Assembly: GCA_036500145.1 (NCBI GenBank)
Contig: DASYCO010000030.1
Span: 1-31,428, forward strand
From: CAMAVH01 sp036500145
GTDB taxonomy: Bacteria; Pseudomonadota; Alphaproteobacteria; SMXQ01
Direction of reading: 5' to 3'
Length of the DNA stretch: 31,428 nt
Positions 21,928 to 31,428 of this stretch are shown piece after piece. The notes beneath the pieces are model-generated. The model did no database searches. It had not been told where the DNA came from and was given only the letters and a program-made list of their open reading frames with translations. Made by a program: the position numbers and the translations under genes. Each line of letters opens with the position of its first letter. Position 1 is the first letter of the stretch.

Positions 21928-22395
21928 CTAGTTGTAGAGCCGCTGCAGCAGGTCGCCGATGTCGATGATGTCGCGGATCTGGTTCTTGCCGTCGACCAGC
22001 ATCACCTGGTCGCCGGCGATGGCGCGCACGGTGCCGGCGCGCACCGGCAGGGTGCGCTCCAGGTCGGTGGGCAGCGGCTTCTTCTGGATCGCCGAGGGCA
22101 GCACGGCGTTGACGCGGATCTGGCGCGCCAGGCCCGGCGCCAGCTCGTCCTTGCGCGGCAGGCCGGGCGGCACGCCGCCGCCCTTGCCGCGGTTGGCGCG
22201 CGCCTTCTCCACCTGCATGCGGTAGTAGTCGCGGATGACCTGCTTTTCCCGCTCGGTGAAGACCGTGCTGACAACCTGCTGCGCCAGGGCGGCGCGGCCG
22301 AACAGCGACGTGCCGATCAGCAGGCCGACGGCGGCGACGCCATAGCCGAGCAGGGTGCGGCGGCTGACGCCCGTCTCAGTCAGTTTCGTATCCAT
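21928..22395 (-). CDS. RcnB/CigR-like exported protein with twin-arginine-like signal
   Basis: This 155-residue protein begins with a signal peptide: SRRTLLG at 11-17 fits a Tat motif loosely, a hydrophobic stretch runs 18-37, and ALA precedes a likely cut near 38. The mature part has TEREKQVIRDYY, then GVPPGLPRKDELAPGLARQI, and ends in GDQVMLVDGKNQIRDIIDIGDLL. The pattern of Leu-Pro-Pro-Gly repeats followed by a short beta unit with VMLVD and a final Asp-Ile resembles CigR/RcnB-type periplasmic proteins; the exact role is unknown. GGAG lies eight bases before the ATG. It follows xerC after 42 bases and is probably the last gene of that minus-strand operon. Confidence 0.7.
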   Translation of the reverse strand: MDTKLTETGVSRRTLLGYGVAAVGLLIGTSLFGRAALAQQVVSTVFTEREKQVIRDYYRMQVEKARANRGKGGGVPPGLPRKDELAPGLARQIRVNAVLPSAIQKKPLPTDLERTLPVRAGTVRAIAGDQVMLVDGKNQIRDIIDIGDLLQRLYN

Positions 22396-22437
22396 TGGGG
22401 GAGCTCCTATACGCGCGGAAGATGAGTGGGCGGATGG

Positions 22438-23406
22438 TCAGCGCGCCCGCGGATGGGCGGCGCGGTAGACGTCGAGCAGCTTGGCGGAATCGACGGCGGT
22501 ATAGCGCTGCGTGGTCGAGAGCGAGGCATGGCCGAGCAGCTCCTGGATCGTGCGCAGGTCGCCGCCGCCGCCGAGCAGATGGGTGGCGAAGCTATGGCGC
22601 AGCGCGTGCGGCGTCGCCGTCTCCGGCAGGTTGAGCGCGCGGCGCAGGCTGCGCATCTCCTTCTGCACGATGGCGGGGTCGAGCGCCTTGCCGCGCGCGC
22701 CGAGGAACAGCGGATCGCCGTCGCCGCCGGCATAAGGGCAGGCGGCGAGATAGTCGCGCGCCGCATCGGCGACGACGGGCAGCACCGGCACCATGCGGTC
22801 CTTGTTGCCCTTGCCGCGCACGGTCATGGCCCCCTTGGCCATGTCGGCGACGCGGCCGCGCGTCAGGCCGAGGGCTTCGCCGATGCGCAGGCCGCAGCCG
22901 TAGAGCAGCAGGAGCACGGCGGCGTCGCGCTTGGCGATCCAGGGCTCCTTCGCCATCGCCCCGACATTCGCCATCACCTCGCGGGCACCCTGTTCGGTGA
23001 GCGGCTTGGGCGTCGACTGCGGCAGCTTCGGCGTGCGCACGGCGCGCACCGCCGGGTTGCTGACGAGGCCGCGCTTCTCCAGGCGGCGGAAGAAGCCGCG
23101 CACAGTGGACATGGCGCGCGCCGTGGAGGTGCGGGCGAGGCCGTCGCGCGCGCGGTGCGCCAGCCAGGCGCGCAGGTCGACGGCCTTGAGCGCCGCGAGG
23201 TCGGCGAGGCTGGCGTCGCCGCCGAGATGGTCGGCCAGGAAGTCGAAGAAGCCGGCGAGGTCGGTCTCGTAGGCCGAAACCGTGTGCGGCGAGGCGCGCC
23301 GTTCGTCGGCGAGCCAGGCGCGCCACTCCGCCAGCGCGCCGGCGAGCGCCGGGTCGCGCGCCGTCAGGGTCAGTCGCGCGGCAGCCCCAGCCATGTGCGG
23401 ATGCAA
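22438..23406 (-). CDS. xerC: Tyrosine recombinase XerC
   Basis: XerC acts with XerD at the dif site to resolve chromosome dimers. The 322-residue product has the N-terminal SAM-like core-binding domain (about 22-115, with SPHTVSAYETDLAGFFDFL) and the catalytic domain with all key residues: Arg174 (GLRIGEAL), Lys199 (GKGNKDR), His267 and Arg270 (TPHALRHSFATHLL), His293 (LLGHASLSTTQRYT) and the nucleophile Tyr302. The adjacent DUF484 gene, a classic xerC neighbour, supports XerC over XerD or an integrase. The start overlaps the DUF484 gene; the ATG at 23394 (Met5) is an alternative. No phage or att-like context is seen. Confidence 0.93.
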   Translation of the reverse strand: MHPHMAGAAARLTLTARDPALAGALAEWRAWLADERRASPHTVSAYETDLAGFFDFLADHLGGDASLADLAALKAVDLRAWLAHRARDGLARTSTARAMSTVRGFFRRLEKRGLVSNPAVRAVRTPKLPQSTPKPLTEQGAREVMANVGAMAKEPWIAKRDAAVLLLLYGCGLRIGEALGLTRGRVADMAKGAMTVRGKGNKDRMVPVLPVVADAARDYLAACPYAGGDGDPLFLGARGKALDPAIVQKEMRSLRRALNLPETATPHALRHSFATHLLGGGGDLRTIQELLGHASLSTTQRYTAVDSAKLLDVYRAAHPRAR

Positions 23407-24317
23407 AGCTCGAGGATGCGCGCCAGGAAGCCGAGCAGCTCGGTGCCCTGGTTCGCGTCGAAGCGGCCTTCGTGGCGCGAGCCGAGCGCCAGCAGGCCGG
23501 TGGGGGAGGTGGCGCTCGGGCGCAGGCGCAGCAGCGCCTCCGAGCGCACCAGCGTGGCGCCGGCGCCGTAGACCGGGTTCAGGACATGCAGCGACGAGCT
23601 CAGCTGCACGTCGCGGCCGTTGCCGAGGATGGCGTCGACTTCGCCGGGGGCGAGGATATGCACGCCGGCGACGTCATGATGATGGTGGCCCTCCGGCGCC
23701 TCGACGCAGAGCGACACGACGTCGACGTCGAGCAGCACGGCGAGGTCGGTGGTGATCGCCTGGATCAGGTTCTCGAAGGTGGTCGCCTCGAGCAGCGCCA
23801 GGATGCCGGCATGGATGCGGCCCTGGCTCGTCATGTTGGCGCGGCTGGTGGCGAGCAGCTCGGCCTGCAGGGCGGCGAGGCGCGCGTTCTCGCCGCGCAG
23901 CCGGTCGATCATCGCCGACTGCAGGTCGACGACTCCCGCCTGTCCACGCTGGGGGCCGAAGCGCGCCGGCAGCTTCAGCGTTTCGAGCAGTTCGGGATAG
24001 TGGCCGAGGAATTCCGGATGGCGGCGCAGGTAGCCGGCGACATGGTCGGCGGAGATCGCCTGCTGGAAGCGCTGGTCGGCGGCTTGCGCCTCGGCCTTGC
24101 TCTCGGGCGTCTCTTCGGCGGCAGTCTTGGTCGTTTTGGTCACGGACGCTTTACTCGTGGACGATTTGGCAGCGGACGACTTGCCCGCCGTCGGTTTTTC
24201 AGGCGATGATTTTTCAGGCGACGCTTTTTCGGCCGATGACTTTTCAGCCGAGGTTTTGGTCGCAGTGGTGGCGGCGCGGTCTTCCGAGGTCGGCAGATCG
24301 CGCGGCCCGCGGGTCAT
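23370..24317 (-). CDS. DUF484 family protein with a lysine-repeat N-terminal tail
   Basis: The 315-residue protein has a typical DUF484 core from about residue 80 (DQRFQQAISADHVAGYLRRHPEFLGHYPELL), a short coiled stretch around 130-160, and a GAF-like C-terminal half ending FLARILELCIRTWLGL. The function of DUF484 is unknown; a link with xerC is conserved in proteobacteria. Unusual here is a 78-residue Lys/Ser/Ala/Thr/Glu tail, with lysines exactly every five residues from 21 to 61. The ATG shares one base with the upstream stop (TAATG), which indicates translational coupling. An alternative view is that translation begins later, but no start codon is visible between the tail and the core. 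Confidence 0.88.
   Translation of the reverse strand: MTRGPRDLPTSEDRAATTATKTSAEKSSAEKASPEKSSPEKPTAGKSSAAKSSTSKASVTKTTKTAAEETPESKAEAQAADQRFQQAISADHVAGYLRRHPEFLGHYPELLETLKLPARFGPQRGQAGVVDLQSAMIDRLRGENARLAALQAELLATSRANMTSQGRIHAGILALLEATTFENLIQAITTDLAVLLDVDVVSLCVEAPEGHHHHDVAGVHILAPGEVDAILGNGRDVQLSSSLHVLNPVYGAGATLVRSEALLRLRPSATSPTGLLALGSRHEGRFDANQGTELLGFLARILELCIRTWLGLPRD
24135..24257 (-). repeat. 15-base imperfect tandem repeat encoding K-x4 pentapeptides
   Basis: About eight degenerate 15-base units encode Lys followed by four small residues (types KSSAE, KASPE, KSSPE, KSSAA). Lysines fall at residues 21, 26, 31, 36, 41, 46, 51, 56 and 61 of the DUF484 protein. The DNA units are diverged while the amino acid pattern is strict, so the period is probably under selection. 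Confidence 0.8.
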
Positions 24318-25024
24318 TACTCGGCCGCAGCGGACTTGCCCGCCTTGTCGTCGAGGCCCGCCTTTTCATCAAGGATGGACTGGCCCGTCTTCGCCCAGTC
24401 GGCGAGGAAGGAGGCGAGGCCCTTGTCGGTCAGCGGATGCTGGTAGAGCTGGCGCAGCACTGACGGCGGCAGCGTCGCCACATGGGCGCCGAGCTTGGCG
24501 GCCTGGATCAGATGCACCGGGTGACGGATCGAGGCGACGAGCACCTGGGTCTTGAAGTCCGGATACTGGTCGTAGATCTGGCAGATGTCGGCGATCAGTT
24601 CCATGCCGTCCTGGCTGATGTCGTCGAGGCGGCCGACGAAGGGCGAGATGTAGGTGGCGCCCGCCTTGGCGGCGAGGATCGCCTGGCCGGCGGAGAAGCA
24701 GAGCGTGACGTTGACCTTGCGGCCCTCGTCGGTCAGCACCTTGCAGGTCCGGAGGCCGTCGGGCGTCAGCGGCACCTTCACCGTCACGTTGGGCGCGATG
24801 GCGGCGAGCTTGCGGCCTTCGGCGAGCATGGTCGCGTGGTCGGTCGAGACCGCTTCGGCGCTCACCGGGCCCGGCACGATCTCGCAGATCTCGGCGATGA
24901 CGTCGAGCATCTTGCGGCCGCTCTTGGCGATCAGCGTCGGGTTGGTGGTCACGCCGTCGAGCAGCCCGGTCGCGGCCAGGTCGCGGATGTCCTTGGTGTC
25001 GGCGGTGTCGATAAAGAATTTCAT
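24317..25024 (-). CDS. fsa: Transaldolase / fructose-6-phosphate aldolase-like enzyme
   Basis: This 235-residue cytoplasmic barrel belongs to the short transaldolase/FSA (TalC) group. It either moves dihydroxyacetone units in the pentose phosphate pathway or cleaves fructose 6-phosphate; sequence alone does not decide. FFIDTADTKDIRDL and GVTTNPTLIAKSG open the family pattern. The Schiff-base Lys83 sits in VTVKVPLT. VNVTLCFSAGQA, ATYISPFVGRLDD and VLVASIRHPVHL follow in order. The frame is open 41 codons further upstream, but that part is low-complexity and unlike the family, so I start at 25024. A 15-residue Lys/Ala tail extends the C-terminus. It leads the operon fsa-DUF484-xerC-RcnB-like. 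Confidence 0.9.
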   Translation of the reverse strand: MKFFIDTADTKDIRDLAATGLLDGVTTNPTLIAKSGRKMLDVIAEICEIVPGPVSAEAVSTDHATMLAEGRKLAAIAPNVTVKVPLTPDGLRTCKVLTDEGRKVNVTLCFSAGQAILAAKAGATYISPFVGRLDDISQDGMELIADICQIYDQYPDFKTQVLVASIRHPVHLIQAAKLGAHVATLPPSVLRQLYQHPLTDKGLASFLADWAKTGQSILDEKAGLDDKAGKSAAAE

Positions 25025-25249
25025 GGGTCTCTGGCTCTTCCGGCGGGCTTGGGCTGAAGGGTGGGGCGAAGCGGCGTGGCGATGGCGTGAGGCGATGCGA
25101 TGGGGCGGCCCAGCAGGGCGATGCGGGTTTGCCGTCCCGGCTCGCATGCGGCAGTTATTTACGGCAGCATTTCAGGCACGTTTTAGGCTATTGCTTGCGG
25201 CCCCGCGCCCTGTTGGCCAGGGGCGCGAAGCACGACTAGAGTGTATCCC
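25025..25249. promoter_or_regulatory. Divergent region between fsa and priA
   Basis: This 225-base gap should hold promoters for both directions. Several GGCGATG/GCGATG words cluster at 25075-25125. Just before priA a hairpin pairs CGCGCCCTG (25204-25212) with CAGGGGCGCG (25218-25227), with one bulged G and loop TTGGC. The 25145-25200 stretch is richer in A and T and is a plausible promoter zone, but I assign no boxes. Confidence 0.4.
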
Positions 25250-27526
25250 ATGCCGCCGCGTCAAGCCAGTTTCCCGGGCACCCCGGACAGCGCCGTCCAA
25301 GCGCAGAATGACGCGCGCGATGTCAAGCGCGTCAGCGTCTTGCTGCCTTTGCCGCTGGCCGGCGCATACGATTATGTGGCGCCCGCCGACATTGCCGACG
25401 CCTTGGTTCCGGGCGCCGTCGTCGCCGTGCCGCTCGGCAGCAAGGAGCGCGTCGGCGTCATATGGGATCGTCCTGCCGAGAACGCAAGCGACGCGCTGCC
25501 TGTCGCGAAACTGAAATCCGTCATCGGCGTCCTGCCGGCGATGCCGATCTCCGACGTGCAGCGCCGCTTCGTCGACTGGGTCGCGGCCTACACGCTGACG
25601 CCGCCCGGCGCCGTGCTCAGGATGGTGCTGAGCGTGCCCGACGCGCTCGAAGCGGCGACGCCGGTGATCGCCTATCGACGCGTGGCTCATTTAAGCAAGG
25701 AGGACTGGGCCGGAGAATCCGATCTGCGCCTGACGCCGGCGCGCGCGCGCGTGATGAAGCAGCTTGAAGACGGCCCGCCGCGCGTGCTGTCGGAACTGTC
25801 GCGCGAGACCGGCGTCGGCGCGTCGGTGATCCACGGCCTCGTCGCTGCCGGCGCGTTGGAGCAAGTTTCGCTGGCGCAGCCGTCGCCCTTCGTGTCGCCC
25901 GACCTCTCGCGCCCGTCGCCCGTCTTCTCGCCCGACCAGGCCGCGATCGCCGAGGATTTGTCGGCGAAGGTGCGCAGCCACAGCTACAGCGCCACGTTGC
26001 TCGACGGCGTCACCGGCTCGGGCAAGACGGAAGTCTATTTCGAGGCCATCGCGGCGGCCGTCGCCGAGGGCCGCCAGGCCCTGGTTTTATTGCCTGAAAT
26101 CGCCCTCTCGGCGCAGTGGTTCGAGCGCTTCGCCAAGCGCTTCGGCGCGGCGCCGGCGCTGTGGCATTCGGAAGTGACCCCGGCGCGCCGCCGCGCCACC
26201 TGGCGCGCGGTGGCCGACGGCTCGGCGCAGGTGGTGGTCGGCGCGCGCTCGGCGCTCTTCCTGCCCTTCAAGGATCTCGGCGTCATCGTCGTCGACGAAG
26301 AGCATGACGGCTCCTTCAAGCAGGAGGAGGGCGTGCTCTATTCGGCCCGCGACATGGCGGTGGTGCGCGCCCATCTCGGCGGCATCCCGGTGGCGCTCGT
26401 CTCCGCGACGCCGTCGCTCGAAACCTTGGTCAACGCGCGCGACGGGCGCTATGCCCATCTGCATCTGCCCGACCGGCATGGCGGCGCCAAGCTGCCCGAC
26501 GTGGAGCTGGTCGACCTGCGCCGCAACCCGCCGCCGCGCGGCCAGTGGCTGTCGCCGCTGCTGCAGGCACGCCTGACGCAGACGCTCGCCGAGGGCGGCC
26601 AGGCGATGCTCTTCTTGAATCGGCGCGGCTACGCGCCGCTCACCTTGTGCCGCACCTGCGGCCATCGCCTGCAATGCCCGAACTGCACGGCCTGGATGGT
26701 CGACCATCGCGGCCGCAGTCGTCTGGAATGTCACCACTGCGGCCATGTGATGAAGCTGCCCGATCATTGCCCGAGCTGCAACGCGGAGAAAAGCTGGGCC
26801 GCCTGCGGCCCCGGCGTCGAGCGGCTGGCGGAAGAGGCGGCCATCCTTTTCCCCGACGCGCGGCGCGCCGTCATGGCGAGCGACACCCTGACGACGCCCC
26901 ATGCCGCCGAGGAACTGGTGCGCCAGGTGACCGAGCGCGAGATCGACCTCTTGATCGGCACCCAGGTGGTGGCCAAGGGGCACCATTTTCCGGGCCTGAC
27001 CCTGGTCGGCGTGGTCGACGCCGACCTCGGCCTGGCCGGCGGCGACCTGCGGGCCGGCGAACGGACCTTTCAGCTGCTGACCCAGGTGGCCGGGCGCGCC
27101 GGACGCGCCGACCGCCATGGCCATGTCTGCCTGCAGACCTATGCGCCGGAACATCCCGTGATGCAGGCCCTGGCGGCGGGGGCCCGCGACGATTTTCTCA
27201 ATGCCGAAGCGGAATCCCGCGAAGCGGCGGGAATGCCGCCCTACGGCCGCCTGGCGGCCCTGATCCTGTCCGGCCCGGATGCCGCGGCCGTGGACGCCCA
27301 CGCCCGCCGGCTGGCCCGCGCCGCGCCCGACGACCCATCGCTGCGCGTTCTGGGCCCGGCGCCCGCCCCCTTGAGCCTGCTGCGCGGCCGTCACCGCCGC
27401 CGCTTCCTGATCCAGGCCCCGAAGAAATATGCCCTGCAGGGCACCCTGCGGCGCTGGCTGGCGACGGTGCCGGCGCCCGCCGCCGTGCGCGTCCAGGTCG
27501 ATATGGACCCCTATAGTTTTTTCTGA
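25250..27526 (+). CDS. priA: Primosomal protein N' (PriA helicase)
   Basis: PriA reloads the replisome at stalled forks. The 758-residue product has a 3'-DNA-binding domain at the N-terminus (VSVLLPLPLAGAYDYVAP), a winged-helix segment around 160-205, Walker A at about 253-260 (GVTGSGKT) and the DEEH box at 349-352. Eight zinc-binding cysteines are present at about 467, 470, 476, 479, 494, 497, 507 and 510. The C-terminal helicase half has IGTQVVAKGHHFPGLTLVGVVDAD and QVAGRAGR. I chose the ATG at 25250; GTG 25241, three codons earlier, is possible. Its place before the ATP synthase genes is a common alphaproteobacterial order. Confidence 0.96.
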   Translation: MPPRQASFPGTPDSAVQAQNDARDVKRVSVLLPLPLAGAYDYVAPADIADALVPGAVVAVPLGSKERVGVIWDRPAENASDALPVAKLKSVIGVLPAMPISDVQRRFVDWVAAYTLTPPGAVLRMVLSVPDALEAATPVIAYRRVAHLSKEDWAGESDLRLTPARARVMKQLEDGPPRVLSELSRETGVGASVIHGLVAAGALEQVSLAQPSPFVSPDLSRPSPVFSPDQAAIAEDLSAKVRSHSYSATLLDGVTGSGKTEVYFEAIAAAVAEGRQALVLLPEIALSAQWFERFAKRFGAAPALWHSEVTPARRRATWRAVADGSAQVVVGARSALFLPFKDLGVIVVDEEHDGSFKQEEGVLYSARDMAVVRAHLGGIPVALVSATPSLETLVNARDGRYAHLHLPDRHGGAKLPDVELVDLRRNPPPRGQWLSPLLQARLTQTLAEGGQAMLFLNRRGYAPLTLCRTCGHRLQCPNCTAWMVDHRGRSRLECHHCGHVMKLPDHCPSCNAEKSWAACGPGVERLAEEAAILFPDARRAVMASDTLTTPHAAEELVRQVTEREIDLLIGTQVVAKGHHFPGLTLVGVVDADLGLAGGDLRAGERTFQLLTQVAGRAGRADRHGHVCLQTYAPEHPVMQALAAGARDDFLNAEAESREAAGMPPYGRLAALILSGPDAAAVDAHARRLARAAPDDPSLRVLGPAPAPLSLLRGRHRRRFLIQAPKKYALQGTLRRWLATVPAPAAVRVQVDMDPYSFF

Positions 27527-27772
27527 CCGAAGCGGCCCTTTCGCCGGTCCCGGGCGTAAGGAATTTTCTTAAGCAGAACCGATGGTTGGCTCGTTCGCGA
27601 AACCCGGTTTCGCGCGGTTGCAACGCCGCTTGCCCTATGGTAGCTAACGCACGCCCAATCGGGCGGCCAAACGGACGGCTGGCGCGGCTTGCTGCGTCCC
27701 TCCGGGCCATTCGATAACGGGCCAACATCCCGCCGGCTGTGACCGCTGGCTAATTTCGGGAGCCTTTCTCAG
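27527..27772. promoter_or_regulatory. Region between priA and the ATP synthase operon
   Basis: The 246 bases hold a hairpin with 7-bp arms CGCGAAA (27596-27602) and TTTCGCG (27608-27614) and loop CCCGG, which may end priA transcription though no T-run follows. A promoter for atpHAGD must lie after it; no clear -35/-10 pair is visible. GGGAG at 27758-27762 is the atpH ribosome-binding site. Confidence 0.4.
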
Positions 27773-28332
27773 GTGCCGTCCCAAACGACAGGCGTAACCG
27801 GTATCGCCGGGCGCTATGCCACCGCATTGTTCGAACTCGCCGAGCGCGAAAAGGCGCTCGACGCGGTCGCGGCGGATCTGCGGGCGCTGCGTCAGATGAC
27901 CGCCGAAAGCGCCGACTTCGCGCGCCTGATCGTCTCGCCGGTGGTCGGCCGCGACGAGCAGGCCAAGGCCGTCACCGCGCTCGCCGCCAAGGCCGGCTTC
28001 AACAAGCTGACCGGCAACTTCCTCGGCGTGCTCGCCCAGAACCGCCGCCTCTTCGCGCTTGAAGGCGTGATTTCAGATTTCCTCGCCCGGCTGTCCTCCA
28101 GCCGTGGCGAAATGACCGCCGAGGTCACGTCCGCAACCCCGCTCAGCGACAGCCAGCTCAAGGCCGTCGAAGAGGCGCTCCGTCAGTCGATGGGCGTGAA
28201 GGTGGCGGTCGAGGCCAAGGTGGATCAGCGTCTCCTCGGCGGCCTCGTCGTGCGCGTCGGTTCGCGCATGGTCGATTCGTCGCTGCGTACCAAACTCCAG
28301 AAGCTTCAGCTCGCCATGAAAGGGATCGGGTA

Positions 28333-28333
<1 letters not shown>
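27773..28333 (+). CDS. atpH: ATP synthase F1 subunit delta
   Basis: The delta subunit sits on top of F1 and ties it to the peripheral stalk. The 186-residue protein has the N-terminal helical bundle (GIAGRYATALFELAEREKALDAVAADL) and the C-terminal VKVAVEAKVDQRLLGGLVVRVGSRMVDSSLRTKLQKL segment, both typical of the OSCP/delta family. The start is GTG, with GGGAG ten bases upstream; no ATG gives a complete N-terminus. Its stop overlaps the atpA ATG by one base (TAATG). It is the first gene of the F1 operon. Confidence 0.95.
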
Positions 28334-29862
<1,529 letters not shown>

Positions 29863-29889
29863 CGCAACCAGGATACCGGGCGCCAGCCG

Positions 29890-30786
29890 ATGCCGAGCCT
29901 CAAGGACCTCCGAGTCCGCATCAACAGCGTGAAGAATACGCGCAAGATCACCTCCGCCATGAAGATGGTGGCGGCGTCGAAGCTGCGTCGCGCCCAAGAG
30001 CAGGCGGAGGCCGCGCGGCCTTACGCCGTGCGCATGGAGCGCATGCTGGGCTCGCTCGCGGCGGCCCTCGGCGAATCCGCCGGCGCGCCGCAGCTGCTGG
30101 CCGGCAACGGCAAGGACGACGTGCATCTCGTCGTCGTGCTGACCTCCGACCGCGGCCTGTGCGGCGGCTTCAACGGCTCCGTGGTGCGCGGCGCGCGCGC
30201 CTACATCCGCAAGCTGCTCGCCAGCGGCAAGACCGTGAAGCTGCTGACCATCGGCCGCAAGGGCCGCGACCAGCTCAAGGGCGAATTCGCCCCGATCATG
30301 TTCAAGACCGTCGAGGGCGTCGGCAAGCCGAAGCTCCGCTTCGAGGAAGGCGCCGACGTCGCGCAGCTGCTGGCCGACATGTACGCCACCGGCGACTTCG
30401 ACGTGGCGACGCTGATCTACAACCGCTTCAAGTCCGCGATCACGCAGGAGCTGACGGTCCAGCAGCTCATCCCGTTCCCGGTGCCGACCGCGCCCGTGAC
30501 GGAGGCGGCGCCGACCTCCGCCGGCGTGCCCGCGATCTACGAATTCGAGCCGGACGAGAGCGAAATCCTCGCCGACCTGCTGCCGCGCAACCTCTCGGTG
30601 CAGGTCTTCCGCGCGATGCTGGAGAGCTTCGCCGGCGAGCAGGGCGCGCGCATGGCCGCGATGGACAACGCGACGCGCAACGCCGGCGACATGATCAACA
30701 AGCTTACGCTCAACTACAACCGCACGCGTCAGGCCGTCATCACCCGCGAGATGATCGAAATCGTCTCAGGCGCTGAAGCCGTCTAA
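29890..30786 (+). CDS. atpG: ATP synthase F1 subunit gamma
   Basis: Gamma is the rotating central shaft of F1. The 298-residue protein has the paired terminal helices of the family: MPSLKDLRVRINSVKNTRKITSAM at the N-terminus and RMAAMDNATRNAGDMINKLTLNYNRTRQAVITREMIEIVSGAEAV at the C-terminus (quoted here in parts: KNTRKITSAMKMVAASKLRR, AMDNATRNAGDMI, YNRTRQAVITREMIEI). LTSDRGLCGGFN near 87-98 is the conserved central signature. Length is normal. It lies between atpA and atpD in the usual order. Confidence 0.97.
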   Translation: MPSLKDLRVRINSVKNTRKITSAMKMVAASKLRRAQEQAEAARPYAVRMERMLGSLAAALGESAGAPQLLAGNGKDDVHLVVVLTSDRGLCGGFNGSVVRGARAYIRKLLASGKTVKLLTIGRKGRDQLKGEFAPIMFKTVEGVGKPKLRFEEGADVAQLLADMYATGDFDVATLIYNRFKSAITQELTVQQLIPFPVPTAPVTEAAPTSAGVPAIYEFEPDESEILADLLPRNLSVQVFRAMLESFAGEQGARMAAMDNATRNAGDMINKLTLNYNRTRQAVITREMIEIVSGAEAV

Positions 30787-30853
30787 CGCACAAAGAACCT
30801 CGCGCACGCCGCGCGATACACGAACACACGCAAGTCTCGCATCGGAGCAGACC

Positions 30854-31428
<575 letters not shown>

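Noticed and set aside
22438..23406. Phage or integrative-element integrase
   Set aside because: The tyrosine recombinase has XerC-type sequence and sits next to DUF484 as in many proteobacteria; there is no tRNA, att repeat or phage gene nearby.
24317..25147. 41-residue N-terminal extension of the fsa product
   Set aside because: It is His/Arg/Pro/Ala-rich non-coding-like sequence, and the conserved barrel begins at MKFFIDTAD (25024).

Overview
The window is GC-rich chromosomal DNA from an alphaproteobacterium. A member of the Rhodospirillales or a nearby order is my best guess, judged from gene order and protein style rather than from any marker gene. Almost all of it is core energy metabolism: a complete succinate dehydrogenase, malate dehydrogenase, succinyl-CoA synthetase, the three 2-oxoglutarate dehydrogenase components, and the start of the F1 ATP synthase operon. 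GC-rich codon use creates very long antisense open frames; these were treated as shadows.

Layout. 136-3540: sdhCDAB, closed by a clear intrinsic terminator and followed by a small dispersed palindromic element. 3730-4503 (minus): a SpoU/TrmH-family RNA methyltransferase. 4644-5882: zapE. 6122-8078: nadA and nadC (no nadB between them). 8079-8596: an unusual repeat-rich leader in front of mdh (8597-9559). 9618-9707: a 29-residue lysine/alanine peptide, followed by two very strong hairpins. 10446-12849: an accessory pair, a Bug/TctC-type periplasmic binding protein and a Rieske non-heme iron oxygenase, inserted between mdh and the suc genes. 13453-21600: sucC, sucD, sucA, sucB, lpdA, with a heavily structured leader before sucA and a small membrane protein after lpdA. 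21928-25024 (minus): a fructose-6-phosphate aldolase/transaldolase gene, a DUF484 gene with a histone-like repeat tail, xerC, and an RcnB/CigR-like exported protein. 25250-27526: priA. 27773-31428: atpH, atpA, atpG and the first 191 codons of atpD, which runs off the window.

How it works together. SucAB-Lpd converts 2-oxoglutarate to succinyl-CoA, SucCD makes succinate with nucleotide triphosphate, Sdh oxidises succinate into the quinone pool, Mdh regenerates oxaloacetate, and the proton gradient feeds the ATP synthase. NadA and NadC supply NAD+, the cofactor of Mdh and Lpd. The xerC, DUF484, ZapE and PriA genes belong to chromosome dimer resolution, division and replication restart. I found no CRISPR array, transposase, prophage, rRNA or tRNA.

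I see no convincing wholly new multi-gene system. The best leads are small: the structured and repeat-rich non-coding stretches (8079-8596, 9726-9819, 15513-15662), a palindromic TGACGT site before nadA, the Bug/Rieske insertion, the 29-residue basic peptide, and a strict five-residue lysine repeat at the DUF484 N-terminus.
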